A stretch of DNA of 64,000 bases, from contig CAUVYH020000013.1 in assembly GCA_963556065.3 (NCBI GenBank), forward strand, positions 124,001-188,000, given 5' to 3'. This DNA comes from JBAXTE01 sp963556065 (GTDB lineage Bacteria > Bacteroidota > Bacteroidia > Bacteroidales > WCHB1-69). The notes under the pieces were generated by a model, which worked only from the letters and a program-made list of their open reading frames with translations, was not told where the DNA came from and searched no databases. Made by a program: the position numbers and the translations under genes. Positions 19,748 to 29,028 of this stretch are shown here, in pieces (position 1 is the first letter of the stretch; every line of letters starts with the position of its first letter).

Positions 19748-22429
19748 ATGAAAAAACTATTAGTAATTATTGGTTTCGTTGCATCAGTATTTTTATGCAA
19801 TGCACAATCTCAGATGACCAAACTACCGGTTCATCAAAAGTATCGGAACTTTGAGACATCTACTACTGTTTCTCTACCCGCATTTCCCAACAATCCTTAT
19901 GATTGTGGGGCACTGTATTATTATGGACAGCAACCTTTCTTTTGCGAGGCGATAGGCTATAACTGTAACCACAAACTCCAGTTCTTTATAATTGATGATA
20001 AGATATACAACAAGAATGGGATTTCTTATAACAGTGAGTATAGTACGCCAATATACTTGCATTTAAATGAGTATTACGATATAGATGTAACAGGAACCGG
20101 AAACTTTGTAAACACCACGATTTCTCCCGATGATATATGTGCGGAAAAGATATATTCTGAGGAGGATTTGAATTATTACCCTGGTTCTGAAGTTGTGATT
20201 ATTCCCGTACCCGGACATGGCAATCAATATTATATTGTATATTCGGTTATGAAAACCGGTTATGCTGGATCATGGGGTGCCTCGGATGTATATTATAGAA
20301 AATTGACATATAATACATCAACAGATAATATTACCTTAACTGATCCTGTGGGCATTGTAGGATATGCGCCTAGTTCCCGATTAAATTTACATCTGGCCGC
20401 AACTCCAATGTTTGATAATGGCGAGCAGTTTTTATTTGTAAACTATGCTGATAGCATATTGGTATATAATGTAAATTCATTATACAACATATCCACAGCT
20501 CCTGTTCCTGTAGAAAGTAGTTATGTCCCTATAGATGATCCTGAAGGCGATGATGGATATCGTGAAGAAATGGAAGTAAGACTTGTGGAAGAAGATGGGG
20601 AATACTTTTATTATCTCGCAGTTCCTTTTGTTGAGTGGGCAGGAACAATTTCAAACAAGATCGGATTATACAAATATAATGCCGATGATGCATCTTACGT
20701 AGGATCTAAGTTTCTCACCGTCAATACATATCCTGTTGATTACAAGCATGTAAAAGGTATAGAATTATCTCCTGACGGCAAAAAAATGTTTTATAATTAT
20801 CAGGGGCAAACAACTATGCAATACCTCGACCTTAGTTTTATGGAAACATTAGGAACAGTTCCATCGCCAGTTACATTTTCGGCTCCTTCAGGAGAATATG
20901 CTTCTGATTTTGAAAAATCACAAATAGAATTGGGATACGACAATGCTTTATACATGATAAATGGCAGAACCGGAACACTAAAAAGATTTTCAAACCCGCT
21001 TAATCCTTCAACCGGGACATGGTCAACGGTTTCCGGTTTTAGCGCGCTAGCTATTTCAGGTGTTTACGCCGGAGTATACGGCACAGGTCATTATATTTTA
21101 GCGGATCAGATTGATGGCGGATCTAATTTTGAAAACTATGATTTAAGCTTTAATTTGGATGCCGGTTTTACAAAAAGTGCGTCTTGTGTTAATAACGAGG
21201 TGAAAATTACTGTTAACGCTGATGTTGTTTATCAAAGGAATGTTTGGAAAATTCAAAGATGTAGTTCAACAGGAAGTTTAATTGACAGTGTGTTGCAGGA
21301 AATTGATACCCAGACAGATCCTTATGTACTGACATCAAACGGGACATCTCTTATTGCCGGTGCTTATTATAAAATATATCATACTGTTGAGGATGGTTTT
21401 TGTAATGTAAAAGAGGATTCTGCAGTTTATCTGGTATCTTTAAAGAGTCCCGGCACTGCATTTACTACAGAATTGTTCTGTTTAAATAATCAACCTGCCA
21501 TACGTGCCACAAGCAATTCGTCTTTATATGTTCATCAATGGAAATTATACGAAAGCACTTCGGGCGGAACTGTAGGCACTTTATTGCAAACAATTAATGG
21601 AGGGAGCACAGTCGAATTTACCGGATTGCAACTCGACCATTATTATTATATCAGACATTATGTTACAAATTGCACTACGGAAGTTTCAGGAACACTGGTT
21701 AATACTTATAACAATTTAAACGCTTTGTTTCAGGTAACTACCGACCCGCTTGAAAACAGATTAGTAGCCTCCATGCCTTCTCCTTATGTAAATAAAGTTG
21801 ATTATCCCTATATCTCTTTTTCATGGAATGTTGTAGAGGTAGATGCAAGCCATACTCCTATTTCAGGTACTGAAATGGCAAATCCTTCAAATTGGTGGGG
21901 GGCTCCGTTTTATACACAACTAAATTTCCCCGGATATACGTATCCGAATTTTAACAGCACGATTACATATCCTGCCGGAACATTTTTAACCGGACATCTG
22001 TATAAAATAACTAGAGGATTATGGTCTGGCTGTAATTCATGGGATGCCAAATATCAAATAATTGAAATGGGAAGTAAAGGGGCTATTGTTGTTGAACAGG
22101 GAGAGTCAGACATGGAAATGCCATCTAATCTTGAAGGCAATTATTATTACCCTCAGGTTATGAATGCTGGGGATTCAGATTTGGCCAGAAACATATATAT
22201 ATACCCTCTTCCTGCAAACAATTTACTTTTTATTGAACTCTCAAACATGAATACTCAGGATATAAGCTTTGAATTGTATGATGTTCTGGGAAATTTAGTT
22301 CTAAAACAAAATCTTGATGCTGATTTTAATTCAGTTTCATTAGATAATTTTGCGTCTGCAGTTTACCAATACCGCATAATGCAATCCGGTAAATTGGTTA
22401 AAAGTGACAAACTTATTATAAGTAAGTAA
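19748..22429 (+). CDS. Large secreted protein with WD40-like propeller and T9SS sorting domain
   Basis: The 893-residue protein has a signal peptide (KKLLVIIGFVASVFLCNAQ). Residues 60-450 look like an extracellular propeller, with LSPDGKKMFYNYQG as a WD40-like PD40 motif. The middle has beta-rich Ig-like segments with paired cysteines. NIYIYPLPANNLLFIELS near residue 815 begins a T9SS type A sorting domain ending SDKLIISK. Enzymatic motifs were not recognised, so only its surface or secreted status is supported. It is followed by a strong terminator and stands alone on its strand. Confidence 0.75.
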   Translation: MKKLLVIIGFVASVFLCNAQSQMTKLPVHQKYRNFETSTTVSLPAFPNNPYDCGALYYYGQQPFFCEAIGYNCNHKLQFFIIDDKIYNKNGISYNSEYSTPIYLHLNEYYDIDVTGTGNFVNTTISPDDICAEKIYSEEDLNYYPGSEVVIIPVPGHGNQYYIVYSVMKTGYAGSWGASDVYYRKLTYNTSTDNITLTDPVGIVGYAPSSRLNLHLAATPMFDNGEQFLFVNYADSILVYNVNSLYNISTAPVPVESSYVPIDDPEGDDGYREEMEVRLVEEDGEYFYYLAVPFVEWAGTISNKIGLYKYNADDASYVGSKFLTVNTYPVDYKHVKGIELSPDGKKMFYNYQGQTTMQYLDLSFMETLGTVPSPVTFSAPSGEYASDFEKSQIELGYDNALYMINGRTGTLKRFSNPLNPSTGTWSTVSGFSALAISGVYAGVYGTGHYILADQIDGGSNFENYDLSFNLDAGFTKSASCVNNEVKITVNADVVYQRNVWKIQRCSSTGSLIDSVLQEIDTQTDPYVLTSNGTSLIAGAYYKIYHTVEDGFCNVKEDSAVYLVSLKSPGTAFTTELFCLNNQPAIRATSNSSLYVHQWKLYESTSGGTVGTLLQTINGGSTVEFTGLQLDHYYYIRHYVTNCTTEVSGTLVNTYNNLNALFQVTTDPLENRLVASMPSPYVNKVDYPYISFSWNVVEVDASHTPISGTEMANPSNWWGAPFYTQLNFPGYTYPNFNSTITYPAGTFLTGHLYKITRGLWSGCNSWDAKYQIIEMGSKGAIVVEQGESDMEMPSNLEGNYYYPQVMNAGDSDLARNIYIYPLPANNLLFIELSNMNTQDISFELYDVLGNLVLKQNLDADFNSVSLDNFASAVYQYRIMQSGKLVKSDKLIISK

Positions 22430-22497
22430 GAATATCCTTTGGCTTTTGGCTTGTTTTATTTAGCTTGACAACACAAGCATCCGGAATAATTTGATTT

Positions 22498-22542
22498 TGA
22501 TGGCGGGAAACAACTTTTTTAAGTGATTCCCGCCATCACTTT
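22498..22542 (+). terminator. Intrinsic terminator after the 893-residue secreted protein
   Basis: A perfect 12-base stem TGATGGCGGGAA / TTCCCGCCATCA (22498-22509, 22527-22538) is followed by CTTTT. The stretch 22546-22830 has a smaller stem (CCAAATCCTAA / TTAGGGTTTGG, about 22558-22583) and no gene. Confidence 0.85.
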
Positions 22543-22829
22543 TAATAGCCACTAATTCCAAATCCTAATTTATTAGGGTTTGGGTTCAACATGAAAAAAT
22601 CCCTAAATCGTGTAGGTATTTTGTACAAAATCGGCAGAAAAGACTAATGGTTTCCGGTAGAAAAAAATTAATAGTTCTAACAAAATCCGTTGTTTTTCAC
22701 CATAATCAATTTGTGTTGATCTAAATTGCGGCAGGTAATTCCGCGTAAAAACGATTTTTTTTTGGAAAAATAGAATGTCATTTCAGAAAACCCGAACCGG
22801 ATTTCTATCTATCAACCCGAGTTCGATAT

Positions 22830-23135
22830 AAGGGATTAGTAAAAGAGGCTAATTGGCTTGAAAATTCTTCAAATTCTACTTTTACAGATGGTTTTTTAGG
22901 AAAAAAGGAATAGGCAATTAGGCCACTAATCATATTGGTTATAAAATTTTCCAAGCTTCTATGGCGAGAATGCTCTACTTGTCAAATGTTTTTCAGCTCA
23001 TCATTTACGGTTTCAATAACCGATTTTTTGCGCAACAAAATAGCATCAGCATATGACATCAAAGCCCCTTTCATATTCTTTTTCAATCTTGTAACCAATT
23101 AAATTCCATCAACAAATGAACTCACATATATTTGA
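22830..23135 (-). pseudogene. IS982-family transposase relic (C-terminal part)
   Basis: The minus strand translates, through stops, as VDGI*LVTRLKKNMKG, then LLRKKSVIETVNDELKNI*, then QVEHSRHRSLENFITNM and GLIAYSFFPKKPS. This is the C-terminal DDE region of IS982-family transposases, including the conserved RKKxxIETVxDxLKNIxQxEHxRHR block. Both stops are simple substitutions (probably CAA to TAA and TCA to TGA), and the N-terminal half is missing. It is therefore a true decayed insertion, unlike the homopolymer-broken genes elsewhere in the window. Confidence 0.85.
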
Positions 23136-23280
23136 TTAGTTATAAACAATGTTGATTAAATTCTAAATGCGTTTGTCCTGATAAAAAAACACATTAATAT
23201 TTCTATATTTTTTTACACGGCATCTTTTGACAACTAAAACCGCTCTGACTCAAATTCCGTATCTTTGCCAAAAAAAATTG

Positions 23281-24297
23281 ATGCAAATATACAAAAACTT
23301 CGATTTAAAGGATTATAACTCATTCGGATTCAATGCTGTAGCTTCAAATTTTGCAGTAATCACCAGTGAAGAGGAACTGATAGAACTGGCTCAAAGTAAT
23401 ATTCTTGACGAAATGCCCCGGTTTATACTCGGGGGAGGCAGCAATGTGTTGTTTACCCAAAATTTCGATGGGCTGATCGTACATGTAAAAAACAAAGGAA
23501 TCCGAATACTCGCCGAAGACAATATGCATGTGACCGTATCTGCCTGTTCAGGCGAAAGTTGGGAGGATTTTGTCGATAAAATGGTAAGTTTGAACTACGG
23601 CGGAATCGAAAACCTGAGCTTAATTCCCGGTTTTTGTGGCAGCAGTGCCGTCCAGAATATCGGTGCTTATGGCGTTGAAGTCTGTAATGTGATTGTTGCC
23701 GTTAGCTATTACGACTTGACCGATAGAACGTTTAAAACAATTAACGGTTCCGATTGTAGATATGGATATCGGGATAGTATTTTTAAGCATGAACTGAAAA
23801 ACAGGGCAATTATCACCAATGTCACATTCAAACTAACGAAAAACCATAAGCTAAACACCAATTATGGAGCCTTGCAAAGCGAACTGGCAAAAAAAGGAAT
23901 TTCTCAACCTACAATTCAAGATATTGCAACTATTATTAAAAATATCCGGCACTCAAAGCTCCCCGATGTGAAAGAGTTGGGAAGTGCCGGCAGTTTTTTC
24001 AAAAACCCATATCTCGAAAAATCGAAGTTTGATCGTTTAAAGTCGGAGTATCCCGACCTTATCTCTTTTCCTGTTGATCAAAGCAGCGTGAAACTGGCAG
24101 CCGGCCAGCTGATTGATCTTTGCGGCTGGAAAGGAAAGGTGGTGGAACATGTGGGAGTTCACGATAAACAGGCACTCATTTTAGTCCACTATGGCGGCGG
24201 TTCCGGAAATGAAATGGTGAATCTTTCGAATAAAATCATCGATGATGTTTACCAAAAATTCGGAGTAAGGCTGTCGCCCGAAGTGATTTTCATATAA
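23281..24297 (+). CDS. murB: MurB, UDP-N-acetylenolpyruvoylglucosamine reductase
   Basis: FAD- and NADPH-dependent reduction of UDP-GlcNAc-enolpyruvate to UDP-MurNAc, a cytosolic step of peptidoglycan synthesis. The protein starts MQIYKNFDLKDYNSFGF at 23281. The longer open frame from 23227 is rejected because TATCTTTG (23260-23267), a likely -7 element, lies inside it. ILGGGSNVLF and NLSLIPGFCGSSAVQNIGAYG are FAD-binding signatures, GSAGSFFKNPY holds the proton-donor serine, and a glutamate closes the active site in SPEVIFI. At 338 residues it is a normal type I MurB. Confidence 0.95.
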   Translation: MQIYKNFDLKDYNSFGFNAVASNFAVITSEEELIELAQSNILDEMPRFILGGGSNVLFTQNFDGLIVHVKNKGIRILAEDNMHVTVSACSGESWEDFVDKMVSLNYGGIENLSLIPGFCGSSAVQNIGAYGVEVCNVIVAVSYYDLTDRTFKTINGSDCRYGYRDSIFKHELKNRAIITNVTFKLTKNHKLNTNYGALQSELAKKGISQPTIQDIATIIKNIRHSKLPDVKELGSAGSFFKNPYLEKSKFDRLKSEYPDLISFPVDQSSVKLAAGQLIDLCGWKGKVVEHVGVHDKQALILVHYGGGSGNEMVNLSNKIIDDVYQKFGVRLSPEVIFI

Positions 24298-24422
24298 ATA
24301 ATTGTTCTGGCAACACAGTACAAGTCATTTAATTAAAATACCTGCATTCAACTACGCTCCACCACAAGATTTCACGTTGATGTAGCAAAAAATTGTTTAC
24401 TTTTGATATCAAAATATCGATT

Positions 24423-24650
24423 ATGCAACCAAATTCAGCACCCAATCCGGCACTGCTGCTCCAATTGGTAGAGATGAAAATGCCTTTTGGAAAGTACAAG
24501 GATACTGTTCTATGCAATCTTCCTGTTTCGTATTTGGAATGGTTTGCCGGCAAAGGGTTTCCCGAAGGAAAACTCGGCATTTTGCTTGAGACGCTCTACG
24601 AAATCAAGATCAATGGATTGGAATATTTGCTAAAGCCACTCAAAAAATAA
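24423..24650 (+). CDS. DUF3820 family protein
   Basis: Small 75-residue protein with the DUF3820 pattern MPFGKYKD...LPVSYLEWFAGKGFPEGKLG. The family has no firm biochemical role; in some bacteria the domain is fused to exonucleases. An in-frame ATG ten codons upstream (24393) is less likely because 24423 gives the normal family start. It ends seven bases before the next gene and is probably co-transcribed with it. Confidence 0.8.
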   Translation: MQPNSAPNPALLLQLVEMKMPFGKYKDTVLCNLPVSYLEWFAGKGFPEGKLGILLETLYEIKINGLEYLLKPLKK

Positions 24651-24657
24651 TTGAGCC

Positions 24658-25143
24658 ATGAAATCAAGATCTCTCAGCGACATCCGGAAAGAATTGCCCT
24701 TATTGGAAAAGGAGGAGATTGAACAACTCTGTCTAAAACTGGCCAAATTTTCCACTACCAACAAAGAACTTCTCTCCTATTTGCTCTTTTACCCGGGAGC
24801 CGAAGAACAGTTTCTTGCCGAAGTGATCGATGATATCAACTGCAGTTTCAACGACCTAAATTCAAGCAATGCATATCTGACCAAGAAAACGTTGCGCAAA
24901 ATTCTGCGAATGATTAAGAAATATGCGCACTACAGTCCATCCAAAGCCATGGAAATAGATATCCGACTTCATTTTTGCAGGCGATTTAAAGAACTCGGGT
25001 TGCTGAATTTAAGGGATCTGGCGCTTCGAAACATCTTCAACCGAGAACTGCAAAAAATAAGCAAGTTGATCGGCACCCTCCACGAGGATCTGCAGTACGA
25101 TTATCGGCTGGAATTGGAAAAAATCGGAAATATTCCGGCCTGA
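24658..25143 (+). CDS. Conserved hypothetical helical protein
   Basis: The 161-residue protein is soluble, predominantly helical and rich in Leu, Lys and Glu, with no signal peptide or membrane segment. It follows the DUF3820 gene by seven bases. It has no motif that I recognise. The clean frame, normal codon use and operon position support a real gene. Confidence 0.7.
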   Translation: MKSRSLSDIRKELPLLEKEEIEQLCLKLAKFSTTNKELLSYLLFYPGAEEQFLAEVIDDINCSFNDLNSSNAYLTKKTLRKILRMIKKYAHYSPSKAMEIDIRLHFCRRFKELGLLNLRDLALRNIFNRELQKISKLIGTLHEDLQYDYRLELEKIGNIPA

Positions 25144-25230
25144 CTATGATAACACAATCCGCAAATCCGATTTATAAAAGAATCTCTTGACTATGTTTTT
25201 TTCATATTTTTGTTTTTTATATCATATTCT

Positions 25231-26766
25231 ATGGAACTCAGACCCAAAATAAACAAAGTACAAATCCGCTCCTTACAAATTGAAGATTACAGCCAGTTAG
25301 TACAATCGTTTACCCGCACCTATTCGGATGGAAGCGATGTTTTTTGGTCGCACGAACAAATCGAAAAATTAATTCGTATTTTTCCAGAAGGACAAATCGT
25401 TACCGTGGCGGACAAAAAAATTGTCGGATGCGCTCTTTCTATCATTGTGGATTACGACAAGGTGAAAAACGATCATACTTATGCGTCTGTTACCGGAAAC
25501 GAAACATTCAACACCCACAATCCCAATGGGAACATTCTTTATGGAATTGAAGTTTTTATTCATCCTGATTATCGCGGACTTCGCCTTGCTCGAAGAATGT
25601 ACGAGTATCGCAAGGAACTGTGCGAAACATTAAACCTGAAAGCGATCATGTTTGGCGGCAGAATTCCCAATTATCACAAGTATGCCGACGAACTACGTCC
25701 GAAAGAATACATTCAAAAGGTTCACAAAAAAGAGATTTTCGACCCGGTTTTAACATTCCAGCTTTCCAATGATTTTCACGTACGCAAAGTAATTACAAAC
25801 TACCTGCCCAACGACGAGGAATCCAAGCATTATGCCTGCCTGCTGCAATGGGATAACATTTATTATCAGGCACCTTCACAGGATTTTATTCCTCAGAAGA
25901 CCACCATAAGACTGGGGTTAGTTCAATGGCAAATGCGATCCTATAAAACCGTTGACGACTTATTCGAACAAATTGAGTTTTTTGTTGATGCCGTTTCCGA
26001 CTACAAAAGCGATTTTATTCTTTTTCCTGAATATTTTAACGCCCCACTAATGGCTAAATTCAATAATTTAGGGGAATCGCAGGCCATCCGTCAGCTGGCT
26101 CAATATACCAACGAAATCCGTAAACGATTTATCAGCCTTGCTATTAGCTATAACATCAATATTATTACCGGCAGTATGCCTCAACTTCGTGGGGACGATT
26201 TATATAATGTAGGCTTTCTTTGCCGCCGTGACGGGACTTTCGATACTTACGAAAAAATTCACGTTACCCCCGATGAAACTAAAAGCTGGGGACTTTCGGG
26301 AGGCCGGGTCATTAAAACATTTGATACGGATTGCGCCAAAATCGGAGTTCTGATCTGTTACGATATTGAATACCCCGAACTCTCGCGAATTATGGCCGAT
26401 CAGAATATGCAGGTTCTCTTTGTACCTTTTCTCACCGATACGCAGAACGGGTATTCCCGCGTGCGGATATGTGCACAAGCTCGTGCTATTGAAAACGAGT
26501 GTTACGTAGTAATTGCCGGCAGTGTGGGCAACCTTCCAAGGGTACACAACATGGATATTCAATATGCCCAATCGGCGGTATTCACACCTTGCGACTTTGC
26601 CTTTCCTACCGACGGTAAATGTGCTGAGGCGACTCCAAACACCGAAATGATTCTGGTTTCTGATGTCGATTTGAATTTATTGAATGAATTGCATACTTAT
26701 GGAAGTGTTAGAAACCTGAAAGACCGAAGGAATGATCTTTATGAGCTCAGACTGAAGAAGAGTTAA
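25231..26766 (+). CDS. GNAT acetyltransferase fused to a nitrilase-superfamily hydrolase
   Basis: The 511-residue two-domain enzyme. Residues 10-200 form a GNAT fold with EVFIHPDYRGLRLARRMYEYR as the acetyl-CoA-binding motif A. Residues 225-500 form a carbon-nitrogen hydrolase with the Glu-Lys-Cys triad: FPEYF, YEKIHVTPDE and ICYDIEYPE. Such fusions are known and widespread, but the substrate is not established; an amide or N-acyl compound acted on by both domains is plausible. The start at 25231 (MELRPKINK) is preferred to 25210, which adds only a hydrophobic seven-residue leader. The frame is intact. Confidence 0.9.
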   Translation: MELRPKINKVQIRSLQIEDYSQLVQSFTRTYSDGSDVFWSHEQIEKLIRIFPEGQIVTVADKKIVGCALSIIVDYDKVKNDHTYASVTGNETFNTHNPNGNILYGIEVFIHPDYRGLRLARRMYEYRKELCETLNLKAIMFGGRIPNYHKYADELRPKEYIQKVHKKEIFDPVLTFQLSNDFHVRKVITNYLPNDEESKHYACLLQWDNIYYQAPSQDFIPQKTTIRLGLVQWQMRSYKTVDDLFEQIEFFVDAVSDYKSDFILFPEYFNAPLMAKFNNLGESQAIRQLAQYTNEIRKRFISLAISYNINIITGSMPQLRGDDLYNVGFLCRRDGTFDTYEKIHVTPDETKSWGLSGGRVIKTFDTDCAKIGVLICYDIEYPELSRIMADQNMQVLFVPFLTDTQNGYSRVRICAQARAIENECYVVIAGSVGNLPRVHNMDIQYAQSAVFTPCDFAFPTDGKCAEATPNTEMILVSDVDLNLLNELHTYGSVRNLKDRRNDLYELRLKKS

Positions 26767-26773
26767 GAGTTAA

Positions 26774-26808
26774 GAATTATGAATTATGAATTATGAATTA
26801 TGAATTAT
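26774..26808. repeat. Five tandem copies of GAATTAT
   Basis: A perfect 7-base tandem repeat lies directly downstream of the GNAT-nitrilase stop codon, inside a longer stretch of GAGTTA/GAATTA variants. Its copy number is likely to vary by slippage. Confidence 0.9.
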
Positions 26809-26899
26809 AAGTTTAGAGTTATGAGTTGTTGATTGTTGATGACTAAATAAGGTTGACCGTTTTTAATCGTTACTACATCAGTCCAGATCAATTTTGACT

Positions 26900-27199
26900 T
26901 TACAAGAACGGTGTCAGGGCTTGAAGAAGTTGTGGTTTGCTATGAACTCCGGAATTTCGCCAAACGAGTTGTCCTTTCTTAAAAATGGCAAGCGTGGGGA
27001 CTCCCTGAATTTGGTACGACTGCGCAATTTGAGGATTTTTGTCCACATCTATTTTTATAATCCGAATACGATCATGCATCTCTGCAGACAATTGTTCCAG
27101 AATGGGAGCCTGCATCTTACACGGTTGACACCATGTTGCAAAAAAATCGACCAATGTCGGCTTGTCACCGCCGATTAACTCCTGAAAACTTGCTTTCAT
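26900..27199 (-). CDS. trxA: Thioredoxin with WCQPC active site
   Basis: The 99-residue cytosolic thioredoxin has the redox motif FFATWCQPCKMQAP near residue 21-32. It also has the cis-proline loop GVPTLAIFKKGQ near 68 and the buried aspartate in LVDFFA. The usual WCGPC is WCQPC here, which may change its redox potential or partner choice. It lacks a signal peptide, so it acts in the cytosol as a disulfide reductase. It is monocistronic, convergent with the GNAT-nitrilase gene. Confidence 0.93.
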   Translation of the reverse strand: MKASFQELIGGDKPTLVDFFATWCQPCKMQAPILEQLSAEMHDRIRIIKIDVDKNPQIAQSYQIQGVPTLAIFKKGQLVWRNSGVHSKPQLLQALTPFL

Positions 27200-27514
27200 C
27201 TATCTAATTTTTACGAATAACCCGTAATACCTATAGATTGTTCAACAGGTATTTTAGCGTCGAAATGAATTATAGCACCATATTAAAAACATCTTTGAAC
27301 TAAGGTTGGAATAGATTTGCTTGATCATGCTTTTGTTTTGACTCACTTGAGCGTAACAAAAGCGGGAGTAGCTTTAAACAAAAGTGTTCGAAAAGTTAAG
27401 ACGGAGCAAATGTATATCTTTTCAAAAAGGACTCTCTATCGATCGAGAAATAGAAAACAAAAGATTGCTCAAATTTAGAAATAAGCACCTCTTTTATTAA
27501 TTCTCGCATTTTTT

Positions 27515-27546
27515 TTGTATTTTGATAATTATTTTTTTTACCTTTG
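27515..27546 (+). promoter_or_regulatory. Candidate promoter upstream of tRNA-Ser
   Basis: TTG (27515-27517), a 21-base spacer and TACCTTTG (27539-27546) fit the Bacteroidota consensus. The RNA would begin near 27552, about 190 bases before the tRNA. The gene-free stretch 27200-27741 shows nothing else that I can support. Confidence 0.45.
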
Positions 27547-27741
27547 CACTCACGTTCAAGCCAAGTTAATCAATAGGAATTTTGCAATAAAACGATCTAT
27601 TTGATTTAGTTGGATTTAACCTTCGGTTTTGCAAATGAATTCAGTTATTCAATCAAATGAGATTTAATAGTTAAAAGCAAATACTAAATCGGGGTTCAAA
27701 AAAGCACTATATCAACTGTAGATGCAAGGAGCAAAGAATAA

Positions 27742-27828
27742 AGGAGAGATGCCGGAGTGGTCGATCGGGGCGGTCTCGAAAACCGTTGACCTCGCGAGGG
27801 GTCCCAGGGTTCGAATCCCTGTTTCTCC
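27742..27828 (+). tRNA. tRNA-Ser (anticodon CGA)
   Basis: The class II tRNA has acceptor GGAGAGA pairing with TTTCTCC (one G-U pair) and discriminator G. The anticodon loop CTCGAAA gives anticodon CGA (codon UCG). There is a long variable arm, as expected for serine tRNA, and a T arm with GGTTCGAATCC. CCA is only partly encoded (CA follows). Confidence 0.95.
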
Positions 27829-27844
27829 GCAATCAATGACCTCA

Positions 27845-27868
27845 ACCCACCGCAAGGTGGGTTTTTTA
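27845..27868 (+). terminator. Terminator after tRNA-Ser
   Basis: AACCCACC-GCAA-GGTGGGTT with a T-run forms a stable stem-loop 17 bases after the tRNA. Between 27870 and 28103 no gene is supported. Confidence 0.85.
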
Positions 27869-28103
27869 ATGTCCGTAAATTATAAAAATCAAACAAGTTT
27901 GTTTTTTTATTTACGGACATTAAATTTTTTGGGAAAACCCGTTTTGCCAAAAATGAGATCATTGGTTTAGCCCCCTCCTGAGGGATCAACGAAGTTAATC
28001 CTAGATGGGACTGATTATGTAAGAAGCCAGAAGCATGAAGTATGAGACCTGAGATTCTTTGCGTCCCCAATTCGTGGTCTTTGCGGAACTTACCGTCTTT
28101 CTT

Positions 28104-28625
28104 TTAACCAATCCTGTCACCGCAGAAGGCTTTTCGTTTGCATTTTGCACAAAATCCGCCCATCCATACAGAATCAAATTGCTCGATGGCGGCATTGACG
28201 AGTATGGGTTCGCTGGTGAGGATTCCGGCTTCGAAATTGCGGTTGTGCTCCCCTTTCATGCCGATTCCGGCACCGGTGAGATTTGCCGAACCGATGTACA
28301 CCGTTTGCAAGTCGAACACCATCAACTTGAAATGAACCCGAGGACAGAGCACCCGTTCCAAGCAGCTTGCCAAAAGTGGATATTTATCAAAATCCTTCCG
28401 AAAGTTCGGTCCGGGTTCTTTGGCGTGAATCAGCCGGATTTCGACCCCGCGTTTTATCAGATCCGACAACACCGCCAAAAATGGTACTGACTTCGTTCCC
28501 TGCATCACATACAGGTCCTTGATGTCGGCCGTGCCAATCCACAACTGCCTTTTTACACTGTTGACCTTCTGGATTACCTGCGTGTAATGGTCGTCGTTGG
28601 CGATATATCTTGTTTCCATTTTCAA
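28104..28625 (-). CDS. Phospholipase D-like (HKD) nuclease/phosphodiesterase
   Basis: The 173-residue protein has a single HKD motif, VHFKLMVFDLQTVYIGSANLT, the catalytic His-x-Lys-x4-Asp followed by GSxN. Single-HKD proteins of this size act as dimers; relatives include the Nuc endonuclease and PLD-type restriction enzymes such as BfiI and NgoFVII. The C terminus holds a cysteine cluster, CAKCKRKAFC, which may bind zinc. It is divergent from the XRE-methyltransferase operon across a 176-base gap. Its base composition is visibly richer in GC than that operon, so it may be an older resident rather than part of the island. Confidence 0.85.
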   Translation of the reverse strand: MKMETRYIANDDHYTQVIQKVNSVKRQLWIGTADIKDLYVMQGTKSVPFLAVLSDLIKRGVEIRLIHAKEPGPNFRKDFDKYPLLASCLERVLCPRVHFKLMVFDLQTVYIGSANLTGAGIGMKGEHNRNFEAGILTSEPILVNAAIEQFDSVWMGGFCAKCKRKAFCGDRIG

Positions 28626-28734
28626 TTGGTTGTTTCTTATTGCAAAGGTAGTGGATTTCGAAACAATGGGATAATGATTCCAGGCTTTTTTTGTTTGGAG
28701 AGTGAGGGATGAAATAAATTTTCCTCAAACCAAC

Positions 28735-28752
28735 CATGCTATCTTTAGTATG
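28735..28752. promoter_or_regulatory. Possible operator dyad in the XRE operon promoter
   Basis: A short dyad, CAT-CTA around a TCTT centre with TAG-ATG, overlaps the -33 region of the promoter at 28753-28783. C-proteins of restriction-modification systems bind such dyads to time methyltransferase and nuclease expression. No second copy is clear, so this is tentative. Confidence 0.25.
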
Positions 28753-28783
28753 TTGTCAGCGGAATGTATTGTCTCTATTTTTG
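28753..28783 (+). promoter_or_regulatory. Promoter of the XRE-methyltransferase-GHKL-receiver operon
   Basis: TTG (28753-28755), a 20-base spacer and TATTTTTG (28776-28783) fit the Bacteroidota consensus. Transcription would start near 28789, leaving a leader of about 13 bases before the XRE start codon. Confidence 0.65.
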
Positions 28784-28801
28784 CATACTTAAATTAGCAT
28801 C

Positions 28802-29020
28802 ATGGGGCAAAAGGCAGAAATATCCATCAAGTTTGGGGAAAAAGTTCGTGAATTGCGAGTCAAAAAGCAACTTTCTCAAGAAAAGTTAGCAGAATACGCC
28901 GATGTTCACAGAACATATATTGGCATGATTGAACGGGCTGAAAAGAACATCACTCTCGTCAATATCGAAAAAATTGCCAAGGCCCTTAATGTAAGTGTTT
29001 CATCAATGTTTGAAGATTAG
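28802..29020 (+). CDS. XRE-family regulator, C-protein-like
   Basis: The 72-residue protein is almost entirely one HTH_3 domain: FGEKVRELRVKKQLSQEKLAEYADVHRTYIGMIERAEKN. The pattern LSQEKLAEYADVHRTYIGMIERAEKNITLVNIEKIAKAL is that of controller (C) proteins of restriction-modification systems. It probably autoregulates the operon through the promoter at 28753-28783. It is separated by eight bases from the methyltransferase gene, which supports co-regulation. Confidence 0.92.
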   Translation: MGQKAEISIKFGEKVRELRVKKQLSQEKLAEYADVHRTYIGMIERAEKNITLVNIEKIAKALNVSVSSMFED

Positions 29021-29028
29021 AGGAAGAA

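Noticed and set aside
27696..28070. 124-codon minus-strand frame across tRNA-Ser.
   Set aside because: It overlaps a complete tRNA and its terminator and has no recognisable motif.
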